DNA of 46,269 nucleotides. It comes from Thermoanaerobacter uzonensis DSM 18761. Its GTDB lineage: Bacteria > Bacillota > Thermoanaerobacteria > Thermoanaerobacterales > Thermoanaerobacteraceae. The notes under the pieces are model-generated. The model worked only from the letters and a program-made list of their open reading frames with translations, did no database searches and was not told the origin of the DNA. A program made the translations under genes and the position numbers. Shown here piece after piece: positions 36,896 to 46,269 of the stretch. Every line of letters starts with the position of its first letter. The stretch's first letter is position 1. The stretch lies in NCBI RefSeq assembly GCF_900129115.1, contig NZ_FQUR01000019.1, forward strand, positions 1 through 46,269. The letters run 5' to 3'.

Positions 36896-37453
36896 TTAAC
36901 TATTTTCTATTATATTACTTTTATTGTAAACGGTCAATTGCCCAAAGTTAGAAAAATGTAGTTTTGCTAATTCTACATAATGTTCATAGGAACGATGAAT
37001 ATTTTCAATTTCCTCTTGAGTAAGTTTCCTTATAACTTTTGCAGGATTCCCAAAAGCAAGACTACCCTCAGGAATCTTTTTACCTCCTGTTACCAATGAA
37101 CCAGCTCCAATTATACAATTATCTCCTATATCTGCATCATCTAAGATAATCGCCCCCATTCCTATTAGCACATTATTTCCTATTTTGCAAGCATGGACTA
37201 TCGCCCCATGTCCTATTGTACAGTAATTTCCTATATAGCAGGGATGTCCCTCTGTAATATGTACAACACAATTATCTTGTATATTAGTTCCTTCTCCAAC
37301 AACTATTTTATCTATATCTCCTCTTAGCACAGCTCCATACCATATATTAGCATCTTTTTTTATTTCTACATCTCCAATAACTTCTGCTGTTTCCGCTATA
37401 TACGCCTCATCATCTATTTTGGGTTTCATACCCTTATATTCCTTTATAATCAT
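36896..37453 (-). CDS. Gamma-carbonic anhydrase family protein
   Basis: 185-aa left-handed beta-helix trimer-type protein. Zinc-ligand histidines are seen in the conserved contexts NCVVHITEGHP and IGHGAIVHACKIG, with WYGAVLRGD and GAGSLV also typical. These proteins are possible carbonic anhydrases, though many show little activity. Its start overlaps the 3' end of the SCIFF maturase gene by 20 nt, so it is translationally coupled to that gene. It is upstream of secD by 19 nt. Confidence 0.9.
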   Translation of the reverse strand: MIIKEYKGMKPKIDDEAYIAETAEVIGDVEIKKDANIWYGAVLRGDIDKIVVGEGTNIQDNCVVHITEGHPCYIGNYCTIGHGAIVHACKIGNNVLIGMGAIILDDADIGDNCIIGAGSLVTGGKKIPEGSLAFGNPAKVIRKLTQEEIENIHRSYEHYVELAKLHFSNFGQLTVYNKSNIIENS

Positions 37454-38819
37454 TTACCTCACCCTTTAACATTTGATATGCTTTTATGGCAATCGCATTT
37501 TCAAAACGCCTTTTTTGCATTTCACAAGCCAGCTCATAAGGTTTATTAATATCTCCATTTATGTTGTAATTATTTGCAAAGCAACCTCCACTGCAATAGA
37601 ACCTTGCCCAACATTTTGTACATTCTTCTCTTTTGTAAATATCGCTTTCCATAAATTTTTGCTGTAATTCTTTATTAGTTATACCTTCTTCAAGATTTCC
37701 TAATTTAAATTCCTCAATACCCACAAATTGATGGCAAGGATAAATATCCCCATCGGGAGTCACCGCTATATACTCAAAGCCAGCACCACAGCCTTGAAGC
37801 CTTTTTTTAACGCAAGGCCCTCCTTCTAAATCTATTTTAAAATGATAAAAAGAAAAAGGCCTTCCTTCTTCGTATTTCTCTATATATTCTTCTGCTAATC
37901 TGTCATATTCATTTAAAATTCTCTCTAAATGCTCTTCCTTTAATGTATAGTCTTTATCTTCTTTTTCAACTACCGGCTCTACAGATATTTCATAAACTCC
38001 TAAATCAGCAATGTGCAACACATCATTAGCAAAATCCAAATTTTTTGCAGTAAAAGTCCCTCTAACATAGTATTCCTTTTTCCCTCTTGACTCAACAAAC
38101 TTTTTTATTTTGGGAACTATTGTATCATAAGTTCCACTGCCGTCTACACGTATTCTCATGTTGTCATTTACTTCTTTTCTTCCATCCAAACTAAGTACCA
38201 CATTAGAAAAATTTTCATTAAAATACTTTATTTTCTCATCATCCAGCAAAACTGCATTCGTCGTTATGGTAAATTTAATTACTTTTTTATTCTCTTTCGC
38301 CTTTTCTTTACCATATTCTACTAACTTCTTGACTACATCAAAATTTAAAAGGGGTTCACCGCCAAAAAAGTCAACTTCAATGTTTCTCCTTTTTCCAGAA
38401 CTTTTTATTAAAAAATCGATTGCTTTTTTGCCCGTCTCAAAATCCATCAATTTGCGTCCACCTTTAAAATCCCCCGTAGAGGCAAAACAGTACTTACACC
38501 TTAGATTGCAATCATGGGCCACATTTAAACACATTGCTTTTATAACAGAATCGCTTCTCGACACTGCAATATCTTTATAAATATCTTCTGAAAATAATAA
38601 ACCTTTTTCTTTTAATTCATCAATTTCTGCAATAGCTTCTAGTATATCTTTTTTTTCATATTTATGTTGAAGTAAATTTACAATTTCTTCTTTTGAATGA
38701 TTTTCATAAAAGTCCAAAATATCATAAATAATATCGTCTACCACATGGATAGAGCCACTTACCGGATCTACTACAATATTCATTCCCAGTCTTTTAAATT
38801 TATGCATTAGCTCTGACAT
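37434..38819 (-). CDS. scfB: SCIFF peptide maturase (radical SAM/SPASM)
   Basis: 461-aa radical SAM enzyme. A peptide-binding (RRE-like) N-terminus of about 100 residues is followed by the AdoMet 4Fe-4S motif CNLRCKYC and then GGEPLLNF. The SPASM domain holds C-rich segments GGPCVKKRLQGCGAG, PDGDIYPCHQF and ECTKCWARFYCSGGCF for two auxiliary clusters. This is the thioether-forming maturase family that modifies the Cys-rich SCIFF peptide encoded just upstream. Such pairs are nearly universal in Clostridia; the product's role is unknown. AATGGAGG precedes the ATG. Confidence 0.95.
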   Translation of the reverse strand: MSELMHKFKRLGMNIVVDPVSGSIHVVDDIIYDILDFYENHSKEEIVNLLQHKYEKKDILEAIAEIDELKEKGLLFSEDIYKDIAVSRSDSVIKAMCLNVAHDCNLRCKYCFASTGDFKGGRKLMDFETGKKAIDFLIKSSGKRRNIEVDFFGGEPLLNFDVVKKLVEYGKEKAKENKKVIKFTITTNAVLLDDEKIKYFNENFSNVVLSLDGRKEVNDNMRIRVDGSGTYDTIVPKIKKFVESRGKKEYYVRGTFTAKNLDFANDVLHIADLGVYEISVEPVVEKEDKDYTLKEEHLERILNEYDRLAEEYIEKYEEGRPFSFYHFKIDLEGGPCVKKRLQGCGAGFEYIAVTPDGDIYPCHQFVGIEEFKLGNLEEGITNKELQQKFMESDIYKREECTKCWARFYCSGGCFANNYNINGDINKPYELACEMQKRRFENAIAIKAYQMLKGEVNDYKGI

Positions 38820-38842
38820 TTTTTAACCTCCATTGCAAGTTT

Positions 38843-38873
38843 AAATGGCAGTAATTACACTTTACTGCCATTT
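38843..38873 (-). terminator. Hairpin between scfA and scfB
   Basis: AAATGGCAGTAA/TTACTGCCATTT, a perfect 12-bp stem with a 7-nt loop, 13 nt after the SCIFF stop. No T-run follows, so it may be a leaky terminator or 3'-end-stabilising hairpin giving much more precursor mRNA than maturase mRNA. Confidence 0.7.
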
Positions 38874-38885
38874 GAGTAATATGTA

Positions 38886-39023
38886 TTAATATTGACACTC
38901 TTGGTTTGCTACAGTACATGAGGTTTTACAAGCAGACTGACAGGATGCCTGGCATTCGCCGCACCCTGGTTTTTTTAAGCTATTTTTTAACGTTGGCTTG
39001 TTAATTGTTATAACATGCTTCAT
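38886..39023 (-). CDS. scfA: SCIFF ranthipeptide precursor (six Cys in forty-five residues)
   Basis: 45-aa peptide, read directly from the minus strand. It opens MKHVITINKPTLKNSLKK and has six cysteines at 21, 24, 28, 32, 36 and 43 (pattern CxxCxxxCxxxCxxxCx6C), ending CQY. Length and Cys count match the SCIFF family exactly. The maturase links Cys sulfurs to neighbouring residues by thioether bonds. GAGGAGGG precedes the ATG by 6-7 nt. It is separated from scfB by a hairpin. Confidence 0.95.
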   Translation of the reverse strand: MKHVITINKPTLKNSLKKPGCGECQASCQSACKTSCTVANQECQY

Positions 39024-39048
39024 TTTTCTTCCCTCCTCTTCCTGATTT

Positions 39049-39054
39049 ATTATA
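39049..39054 (-). promoter_or_regulatory. Extended -10 promoter of scfA
   Basis: Minus-strand TGTTATAAT, a TGn-extended -10, 26 nt upstream of the SCIFF start. The -35 region (TTTAAT) is weak, which the TG extension would offset. Confidence 0.55.
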
Positions 39055-39078
39055 ACACATAAAGAGAAGGAATTAAAG

Positions 39079-39471
39079 TTATAAATTGATGCCTATCATA
39101 CCACCTAAAGCTCCTAAAATAGCCCCCCAAGCATATTTTACCGCCCAGGAAGAGGTAGGCCCTAATTCTTTTACAAAAAATGCTCCCACAATCAGCATAA
39201 TAGTTACATACAGAATACCAGCAATTCCTCCATTCAACCACCCTTTACTGGTAGTATGTCGTGCAGATAAAGCACCTGATAAAACTATGCCTATTATGGT
39301 TATCAACAAAGCAAGGGTAGGTAAAGTTAATTCGGATACGGCTGTAAAGGTCAAAAGCAAAGCGTAAATTATGAAAAAACTAAGAGTGATAATGTAGGCT
39401 ATTAAAACCCCTGTAAAAATTCCAGTAATATTTATACCAGTTCCATTTTCCACGCCAAACCTTCCTTTCAA
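39079..39471 (-). CDS. TIGR04086/YrzE-like membrane protein
   Basis: 130-aa protein with four predicted membrane segments (about 14-40, 45-65, 80-100, 107-128) and small-residue patches such as GGIAGILYV and AWGAILGALGGMIG. This family sits after yajC in many Firmicutes; its function is unknown. TTG at 39471 follows GGGGGTGA; a GTG at 39453 with AAGGAAGG is an equally possible start. Confidence 0.8.
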   Translation of the reverse strand: MKGRFGVENGTGINITGIFTGVLIAYIITLSFFIIYALLLTFTAVSELTLPTLALLITIIGIVLSGALSARHTTSKGWLNGGIAGILYVTIMLIVGAFFVKELGPTSSWAVKYAWGAILGALGGMIGINL

Positions 39472-39530
39472 AGTCTCACCCCCACAGTTTTCTTACTAAT
39501 ATGTATGCTTTTTATTTTAAACATAGTACA

Positions 39531-39558
39531 TAAAAAAAGACGCGGCAAACCGCATCTT
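39531..39558 (-). terminator. Terminator after yajC
   Basis: Minus strand AGATGCGG-TTTG-CCGCGTCT followed by TTTTTTA. It ends the ruvC-to-yajC operon just past the yajC stop. Confidence 0.85.
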
Positions 39559-39559
39559 A

Positions 39560-39858
39560 TCACTTTTCTTCTTTTTCGTTTTTATCACTAGTTGAGCTTA
39601 TAACTCCTCCAACTGCCCATTTTGCAATCTTTAGCCTCACCTTATCTGCTCCCATTTCTAAAGTTATCACATCGTCTTTTATGTTTAGAATTTTACCATA
39701 AAAGCCACTTTTTGTAATAATCTCATCGCCAGGTTTTAAAGAATCAAGCATTTCTCTTTCTTTCTTTTGGCGCCTTTGTTGAGGCAAAATCAGCAAAAAG
39801 TAAAAGATTGCAATAAAAATAAGCATTTCGACAATTACATAAGTCGTTTGTGGATTCA

Positions 39859-39859
<1 letters not shown>
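39560..39859 (-). CDS. yajC: Preprotein translocase accessory subunit YajC
   Basis: 99-aa protein with one N-terminal membrane helix (about 8-26, IFIAIFYFLLILPQQRRQKK) and a small SH3-like cytosolic domain (LKPGDEIITKSGFYGKI). YajC associates with SecDF. Its ATG shares one base with the tgt stop (TAATG), so translation is coupled. The usual tgt-yajC order is kept, with secDF further downstream. Confidence 0.95.
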
Positions 39860-40998
<1,139 letters not shown>

Positions 40999-41029
40999 CT
41001 ATTCTACCTTTTGATTCGTAATCAACTGC

Positions 41030-42055
41030 TTAAATTATAAGCATTGCATCTCCAAAGCTAAAAAATCTATATCTCTCTTCAATGGCTATCTTATAAGCCC
41101 TCATTATGTTTTCTTTACCTGCAAAAGCTGACACCATCATAATTAAAGTGGACTCAGGTAAGTGAAAATTTGTTATCATGCCGTCAATAGCTTTAAATTT
41201 ATAACCGGGATATATAAAAATATCAGTCCAACCACTTTTTTCTCTTATATAACCATTTTCATCGGCTACAGTTTCAAGAGTACGAGTAGAAGTAGTTCCA
41301 ACAGCTATTACTCTACCACCTTTTTCTCTTGTAGCATTTATTTCTTCAGCTGCTTCTTTTGTAACAATGTAAAACTCTTCATGCATTTTGTGATTTTCTA
41401 TTATTTCTTCCTTTACTGGTCTGAAGGTACCTAATCCTACGTGAAGAGTAATAAAAACAGTTTTTACTCCCATTTGCCTTATTTTTTCTAATAACTCTTG
41501 TGTGAAATGAAGCCCTGCAGTAGGAGCAGCTGCAGAACCTTCATATTTTGCGTAAACAGTTTGGTATCTGTCTTTATTTTTTAATTTTTTCTTGATATAA
41601 GGAGGGACAGGCATTTCGCCTAATTTATCTAATACCTCTTCAAATACTCCTTCATAATAAAATCTTACTACTCTTCCTCCAACTTCTGTATTGTCCAAAA
41701 TTTCTGCAACCAATTCTCCATTTCCAAAAACAACTCTTGTCCCTACTTTAGCTCTTCTGCCAGGTTTTACTAACGTTTCCCACTCATTTACTGATAATCT
41801 TTTCAAAAGAACAAATTCTATCTTTCCTCCCGAGTCTTGTCTTCGTCCTATAAGGCGCGCAGGAATAACTTTTGTATCATTTAAAACAAGGCAATCTCCC
41901 GCTTTTAAATATTTTATTATATTTTTAAAAATATCGTGTTGAATCTCACCAGTTTTTTTATTTAAAAACATTAAACGAGAACTAGACCTATCTTCTAAAG
42001 GTTCTTGTGCAATTAATTCTTCTGGTAATTCAAAGTAAAACTCGCTGCGTTTCAT
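41030..42055 (-). CDS. queA: S-adenosylmethionine:tRNA ribosyltransferase-isomerase
   Basis: 341-aa QueA, which adds the AdoMet ribosyl moiety to preQ1-tRNA to form epoxyqueuosine. Motifs: [54 protein letters not shown] and [15 protein letters not shown] at 42055 gives normal family length; the ATG four codons earlier directly abuts AAAAGG and is too close to be used. Confidence 0.96.
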   Translation of the reverse strand: MKRSEFYFELPEELIAQEPLEDRSSSRLMFLNKKTGEIQHDIFKNIIKYLKAGDCLVLNDTKVIPARLIGRRQDSGGKIEFVLLKRLSVNEWETLVKPGRRAKVGTRVVFGNGELVAEILDNTEVGGRVVRFYYEGVFEEVLDKLGEMPVPPYIKKKLKNKDRYQTVYAKYEGSAAAPTAGLHFTQELLEKIRQMGVKTVFITLHVGLGTFRPVKEEIIENHKMHEEFYIVTKEAAEEINATREKGGRVIAVGTTSTRTLETVADENGYIREKSGWTDIFIYPGYKFKAIDGMITNFHLPESTLIMMVSAFAGKENIMRAYKIAIEERYRFFSFGDAMLII

Positions 42056-42071
42056 TTTTTGCGCCATCCTT

Positions 42072-43658
42072 TTACAAAGTTTTGTTGTTTATAGTATCGT
42101 ATACCTCAATACCTTTGTAATAGTATTTTAAAATATAAATGTAATTATACCCATGGTCCGCCAGTCCTCTTGCCCCATACTGGCTTAACCCTACCCCGTG
42201 TCCATAACCACTGCCTTTTATAGTATAAACTTCACTGGGCTTGTCTGTCTTTTTTAGTTCTTTAATACCATTTGCTCCTACAACATAAACGGTATCTTTA
42301 GAAACCCTCGTTATACCTTCATTATTTTGAATATTTATCTCATTTAAAGAAACTTTTTGCGAATCACTGTAAGAAGAAGTCACGAAAACTTCAAATTCAC
42401 TGTTGCCATCGCCTTTTATGTCAATCATGGTACTTTTAAGTCCAAAGAAAGACCGTATATCTCCTTTCCGTAGAGAAAAAGTTCCTTTTGTACCGTAAAT
42501 GGTGACAGTAATCGCCCTTCCAGTCCAGCTTTTCTCAGTGACCTTTACATCTACTATATCTCCTATATCCTGTCCTTTACTTAACAGCAGGTTTTTTATC
42601 TGGTCTTTTGTGTAAGTGACTATCCAACTGTCATTAGCACTGCTATAGCCAAAAACGTATTTATCTTCCACACCTTTTAAGTAAGGAACATCAGCAGAAA
42701 AATAATTATTATTGTCTTCGGTATATCCACCACTGTGGGAATGATAAAGGGCATCTATAAGATTTCCTTGATATATAGCCACCACACCTTTTGTTTCATC
42801 TACCGCTTTGTTTGTAGAAGAAGATTCTCCATCATACCCTTTGTAAACTTGTGTTTTATCATCATCTGTCAAATCAAATCCATATTTTCCATATCTCCCT
42901 ATATTTTTCGCTGCATAAGTTCGTGCTGCCACTGCTTGAGCCTTTAAAGCCTCTATATTCCAAGATGGTGGCATCTCACCCGGCACAACACCATATAAAT
43001 ATTCTTCCAATGGCACAACATTTATAGCAGTCATGTCACTGTCTTGTTGCCTTCTAAATTCAAACATGCCTCTGTAACGTTTTGATTCTATCGCAAGGGG
43101 CATGCCATCAGGGTTAAGTTTACTTACATATAAATCATCCTTCATATTAAATAAAAACAGGTTTTTTGTCCCATTGCTTATTAAAATATTTTTATCCGGC
43201 AACACTGTGGATATATTGGTATAATTTTTGGAAAAAATTTCATAGGCAGATTGCAAATCCGGAAGCGCCAAATAAGGTCCTATGTATACATGATATTTGC
43301 CATCAAATCCTATAAAAGCATTCGGAATTTGGTTTGCTATTTTAGCATAATCAGCATTCACCAGGTCCAAACTATCATAGCTTCCCACCATTAAATAGAA
43401 ATTATCATCTTTTGCAACTTGTATGTTTTGCATGCTGGTACTAAAAATATTAATTAAATTTCCTGTATTATCTTGATAAGCAAAATTAAAACCTCCGAGA
43501 GAAGAAAGCTGGTAAGAAGATTTCGCCCCTTGTCCGTAAAAAAGTCCTACTTTTATAATTTTTGGAATGCTGATATCAGCATTCACGGTAGGATAAGGTG
43601 AGAGAGTTAAAATCATGACACTAATTATACTCCCTATTATAAATTTTTTCAACCTCAC
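42072..43658 (-). CDS. SpoIID/LytB-domain protein
   Basis: 528-aa exported protein. The signal peptide is about residues 1-28 ([19 protein letters not shown]). An SPOR-like region precedes the SpoIID domain: [42 protein letters not shown], and the terminal [16 protein letters not shown]. SpoIID is a lytic transglycosylase acting in engulfment; vegetative paralogues also exist. GTG at 43658 was chosen (AAGGAG 8 nt upstream); an ATG seven codons earlier has no ribosome site. It lies between ruvB and queA, as in many Clostridia. Confidence 0.9.
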   Translation of the reverse strand: MRLKKFIIGSIISVMILTLSPYPTVNADISIPKIIKVGLFYGQGAKSSYQLSSLGGFNFAYQDNTGNLINIFSTSMQNIQVAKDDNFYLMVGSYDSLDLVNADYAKIANQIPNAFIGFDGKYHVYIGPYLALPDLQSAYEIFSKNYTNISTVLPDKNILISNGTKNLFLFNMKDDLYVSKLNPDGMPLAIESKRYRGMFEFRRQQDSDMTAINVVPLEEYLYGVVPGEMPPSWNIEALKAQAVAARTYAAKNIGRYGKYGFDLTDDDKTQVYKGYDGESSSTNKAVDETKGVVAIYQGNLIDALYHSHSGGYTEDNNNYFSADVPYLKGVEDKYVFGYSSANDSWIVTYTKDQIKNLLLSKGQDIGDIVDVKVTEKSWTGRAITVTIYGTKGTFSLRKGDIRSFFGLKSTMIDIKGDGNSEFEVFVTSSYSDSQKVSLNEINIQNNEGITRVSKDTVYVVGANGIKELKKTDKPSEVYTIKGSGYGHGVGLSQYGARGLADHGYNYIYILKYYYKGIEVYDTINNKTL

Positions 43659-43682
43659 AAAATACAACTCCTTTTTCATATG

Positions 43683-43895
43683 TTATCTTCTAAAAAGCCA
43701 TAAAATTAGTGTTAAAAACAGGCTCAATAAAAGGCTTGTCATAATAGGAAAATAAAAAGTGAAATTTCCTTTTTGATAAACTATATCTCCCGGCAAACGT
43801 CCTAAACCAATTTTTGAACCTGCAGAAAAAAGCACCCCTATTAAAATTAATATAGCTCCCATAAATATCAATATTTTACCAAAACTATCAAACAC
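43683..43895 (-). CDS. DUF2905 small membrane protein
   Basis: 70-aa protein with two membrane helices (about 8-25 and 47-67) joined by the conserved loop [13 protein letters not shown]. It follows ruvB in many Clostridia; function unknown. Its first codons overlap the ruvB end by 8 nt, indicating coupling. Confidence 0.9.
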   Translation of the reverse strand: MFDSFGKILIFMGAILILIGVLFSAGSKIGLGRLPGDIVYQKGNFTFYFPIMTSLLLSLFLTLILWLFRR

Positions 43896-44904
43896 CTTCT
43901 ATCCTCTCCTGTTCTATATAAGGATATTTAAGGTAATCATAAGCCAATTTTGTAACAACTCTTCCTCGCGGAGTCCTGTTTAAAAAACCTATTTGCAAAA
44001 GATAAGGTTCATAAACATCCTCTATTGTATCCCCATCTTCTCCTATTGATGCAGCAATAGCATCGATTCCTACAGGACCACCGCCAAACTTTTCCATAAT
44101 AGAAACCAAAATCTTTCTATCAATGTATTCTAATCCCATCTCATCTACACCTAATACGTCCAGCGCTTCTTTGGAAGTTTTAAAATCAATGTATCCATTT
44201 CCTCTTACTTGTGCGAAATCTCTCACCCGTTTTAGAAGTCTATTGGCAATTCTCGGAGTCCCCCGTGACCTTTTAGCAATCTCCAAAGCTGCATCTTCAT
44301 CAATTCCAATGTTTAAAATATTCGCTGACCTTTTAATTATTTCTTTTAATTCCTCCACTGAATAGTAATCCAAGCGGTTTATAACCCCAAATCTGTCTCT
44401 CAAAGGAGAAGTCATAAGAGCAGCCCTTGTCGTAGCCCCAATTAAAGTAAAGCGCGGAAGACTAAGCCTTATAGACCTGGCACTTGGGCCTTTTCCTATT
44501 ACTATATCCAATTCAAAGTCTTCCATTGCAGGATATAGAATCTCTTCTACACTTCTATTAAGCCTGTGAATCTCATCTATAAAAAGTATGTCATTTTCCT
44601 GTAAATTAGTCAAAATTGCTGCCAAATCTCCCGACTTTTCTATAGCAGGACCTGAGGTTATTTTTATTCCTACTCCCATTTCATTAGAAATTACTGTGGC
44701 TAAAGTCGTTTTTCCAAGGCCAGGAGGACCATATAGTAGAACATGGTCAAGGGGCTCTTTTCTCATTTTAGCGGCTTCTATGTAAATTTTTAATTCCTCT
44801 TTTATCTTTTGCTGACCTATATATTCAGAAAGCCACTTAGGACGCAAACTGTATTCAGAGGCATCTTCCTGTGTAAAACTTTGAGTTAGTATTCTCTCCT
44901 CCAT
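43888..44904 (-). CDS. ruvB: Holliday junction branch-migration ATPase RuvB
   Basis: 338-aa AAA+ ATPase. N-terminal [12 protein letters not shown], Walker [10 protein letters not shown], Walker B FIDEIHRL, sensor 1 GATTRAALM, arginine finger region PLRDRFGV, and the C-terminal winged helix with [11 protein letters not shown]. With RuvA it drives branch migration for RuvC to cleave. It lies 10 nt after ruvA. Confidence 0.98.
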   Translation of the reverse strand: MEERILTQSFTQEDASEYSLRPKWLSEYIGQQKIKEELKIYIEAAKMRKEPLDHVLLYGPPGLGKTTLATVISNEMGVGIKITSGPAIEKSGDLAAILTNLQENDILFIDEIHRLNRSVEEILYPAMEDFELDIVIGKGPSARSIRLSLPRFTLIGATTRAALMTSPLRDRFGVINRLDYYSVEELKEIIKRSANILNIGIDEDAALEIAKRSRGTPRIANRLLKRVRDFAQVRGNGYIDFKTSKEALDVLGVDEMGLEYIDRKILVSIMEKFGGGPVGIDAIAASIGEDGDTIEDVYEPYLLQIGFLNRTPRGRVVTKLAYDYLKYPYIEQERIEGV

Positions 44905-44914
44905 TCAATTCACC

Positions 44915-45478
44915 CTATTTCATTAATTTTTTCAATGCTTGCTTTACAGCTTCTTCTACGCTATCACAGGTGATATCTGCCAAAGCATAAATAGCTTCAC
45001 TTTTGGTGTAACCCAACGCTAATAAAGCTTCTAAAGCCTCATTTGAAAAATTATTATCACCTTCAAAAACTATTTCTCTTGGAAGCTTATCTTTTAATTC
45101 CAAAATAATTCTCTCAGCAGTCTTCTTACCTATTCCCGGAGCTAATGTAAGAGCTTTATAATCGCCTGCGTTAACTGCTTTTACAAAATTATCAATAGAA
45201 ACCACGGACAAAATAGATAAAGCTCCTTTAGGCCCTACACCACTAACAGACAATAACTTTTCAAATAAATCTAACTCTTCTTTTGTTTTAAAGCCAAAAA
45301 TTTGGAAACCATCTTCTCTCATATGTAAATATGTATAAAGCTTGGTTATATTTCCTTTAGAAGGTAAAACTTTAAAAGTAGAAAATGGGACAAAAACCTT
45401 TATACCTATACCCATAAAGTCAATCACTACATAATCTTGTCCAATATCTTCAATCATCCCTCTAATATACTCAATCAT
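44915..45478 (-). CDS. ruvA: Holliday junction DNA-binding protein RuvA
   Basis: 187-aa RuvA. Domain I is an OB-fold ([12 protein letters not shown]...). Domain II has helix-hairpin-helix motifs [16 protein letters not shown] and [13 protein letters not shown]. Domain III binds RuvB ([13 protein letters not shown]). Its ATG overlaps the ruvC TGA (ATGA). Confidence 0.97.
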   Translation of the reverse strand: MIEYIRGMIEDIGQDYVVIDFMGIGIKVFVPFSTFKVLPSKGNITKLYTYLHMREDGFQIFGFKTKEELDLFEKLLSVSGVGPKGALSILSVVSIDNFVKAVNAGDYKALTLAPGIGKKTAERIILELKDKLPREIVFEGDNNFSNEALEALLALGYTKSEAIYALADITCDSVEEAVKQALKKLMK

Positions 45479-45972
45479 CTTGAATACCCCAGCTTTTCAA
45501 TCATATTGTTACTGTGACAATGGCATATAGCAACTGCCAATGCATCAGCTACATCGTCAGGTTTAGGAATTTCCTCAAGATTTAATAAAACCTTCACCAT
45601 TTGTTGGACTTGATATTTATCTGCTCTTCCGTACCCTACCACTGCTTGTTTAACTTGCAAAGGAGTATATTCAAAAACCTTTATTCCCGAATTGACAGCA
45701 GCTAAAATAGAAACTCCTCTAGACTCCCCAATAGTTATGACAGTCTTTGCGTTTTTATTATAAAAAAGCTCTTCTATAGCTACTACCTCAGGACTGTAAG
45801 ATTTTATAAGTGATATAATTCCATTATATATATCGTGTAGGCGCAAAGCCTTATCAATACCAGCTTTTGTAGTAACTGCACCATAGTCTATAACAGTAAA
45901 CTTATTGGATTTGTAATCTATTATACCATAGCCCATTATGGCAATTCCAGGATCTATCCCTAATACCCTCAT
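45475..45972 (-). CDS. ruvC: Holliday junction resolvase RuvC
   Basis: 165-aa nuclease. Acidic catalytic residues are visible: D7 in [15 protein letters not shown] in [15 protein letters not shown], and the D pair in [17 protein letters not shown] at 45972 gives normal length and follows AGGAGAGGAG; a longer frame to 46023 has no ribosome site. It is the first gene of ruvCAB-DUF2905-spoIID-queA-tgt-yajC. A weak -10 (TATAAA, plus-strand 46013-46018) lies upstream. Confidence 0.96.
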   Translation of the reverse strand: MRVLGIDPGIAIMGYGIIDYKSNKFTVIDYGAVTTKAGIDKALRLHDIYNGIISLIKSYSPEVVAIEELFYNKNAKTVITIGESRGVSILAAVNSGIKVFEYTPLQVKQAVVGYGRADKYQVQQMVKVLLNLEEIPKPDDVADALAVAICHCHSNNMIEKLGYSR

Positions 45973-46027
45973 TATATCTCCTCTCCTTTTATTTATTTTA
46001 ACATCAATGGACTTTATAAACAAGAAA

Positions 46028-46055
46028 AAGTTCTCCTAAAAGCATAGGAGAACTT
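46028..46055 (-). terminator. Stem-loop terminator upstream of ruvC (third copy of the bofC-locus hairpin)
   Basis: Identical 28-bp stem-loop to 147-174 and 439-466. On the minus strand it is followed by TTTTTCTTG, so this copy keeps the T-tract and can work as an intrinsic terminator. This implies that the ancestral order on the minus strand was bofC, hairpin, T-tract, ruvC. Confidence 0.8.
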
Positions 46056-46269
46056 CAGACTGTAGACAAACTTTCGTAAAGGAGATATTTTGTAATCGGT
46101 GCGACTTGTGACAAAGCGGCAACAAAACTTAGCAAGACCAAAGGTGGAGGCAGGGCCGAAGCCAAGGATGGCGGAGGCGGGCACCTGAGACAGGACGTCG
46201 ATTGTGCCCGGTACCCTGCCGGAACCTGAAGGTCGAGTTTTAGTTTTGTCGCTTTGGAACATCGGAGCG
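46056..46269 (+). repeat. Repeat E, copy A, 5' part (cut by window end)
   Basis: Left 214 nt of an E copy: end CAGACTGTAGACAAAC, arm AAAGGAGATATTTTGTA, CAAAGCGGCAACAAAACT arm, GGCAGGG, hairpin GCCA-AGGA-TGGC (46161-46172) and GAC-AGGAC-GTC (46189-46199). The last 95 nt equal positions 1-95. Joining 46269 to 96 gives 214 + 51 = 265 nt, the size of the other copies. Confidence 0.85.

Overview
The window looks like chromosomal DNA of a low-GC, anaerobic, endospore-forming Firmicute, most likely Thermoanaerobacter or a close relative (Thermoanaerobacterales). Reasons: AT-rich sequence with AGGAGG-type ribosome sites and many GTG/TTG starts; sporulation genes (BofC-like, SpoIID); the conserved clostridial order ruvC-ruvA-ruvB-spoIID-queA-tgt-yajC followed by secD-secF-recJ-apt-relA-dtd; a SCIFF peptide with its radical SAM maturase; and a corrinoid-activating ASKHA protein. 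The genus is inferred from remembered protein similarity, not from a search.

Layout. 1-466: copies of a 265-bp structured repeat (called E here) beside a bofC-like gene. 465-7789: bofC, cheW, yebC, cysK, a pair of half-size TauE/SafE permeases, a CoA-binding protein, IMPACT/YigZ, a Nudix protein, DUF3189 and hflX. 7944-8032: tRNA-Leu(CAA). 8091-14175: an ABC-class ATPase, an 821-aa corrinoid activator fused to a MetH-activation-like domain, and a PLP-dependent Orn/Lys/Arg decarboxylase with a structured leader. 14220-14485: another E copy inside a duplicated terminator. 14525-18603: trxA-tlpA-ccdA thiol-redox operon, a small frameshifted gene, then nagB with its ROK repressor. 18757-20664: a membrane-anchored PIG-L deacetylase and a hexapeptide protein. 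20812-22977: IS30 remnant carrying an ISLre2 element. 23088-26641: marR plus a MacA/MacB-type efflux system. 26672-45972: one long minus-strand housekeeping block from ruvC down to an MBL hydrolase.

The most unusual content is the E repeat. It is 264-266 bp with imperfect CAG...CTG inverted ends and folds almost end to end. At each of its two loci it is flanked by direct repeats that are exactly a whole terminator stem-loop (28 bp at bofC/ruvC, 32 bp at the decarboxylase/trxA junction). Copies differ by compensatory changes in predicted stems, which suggests selection on a folded RNA or DNA. Two small hairpins present GGA loops, one matching the core of the CsrA binding consensus.

The first and last 95 bases of the window are identical. 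Joining the two ends rebuilds a 265-bp E copy flanked by the bofC-locus hairpin and restores a bofC-ruvC order. The window is therefore best read as a contig that closes on itself. Whether this is a real circle, a tandem duplication, or a false join elsewhere (the IS region is the main suspect) cannot be decided from the sequence.
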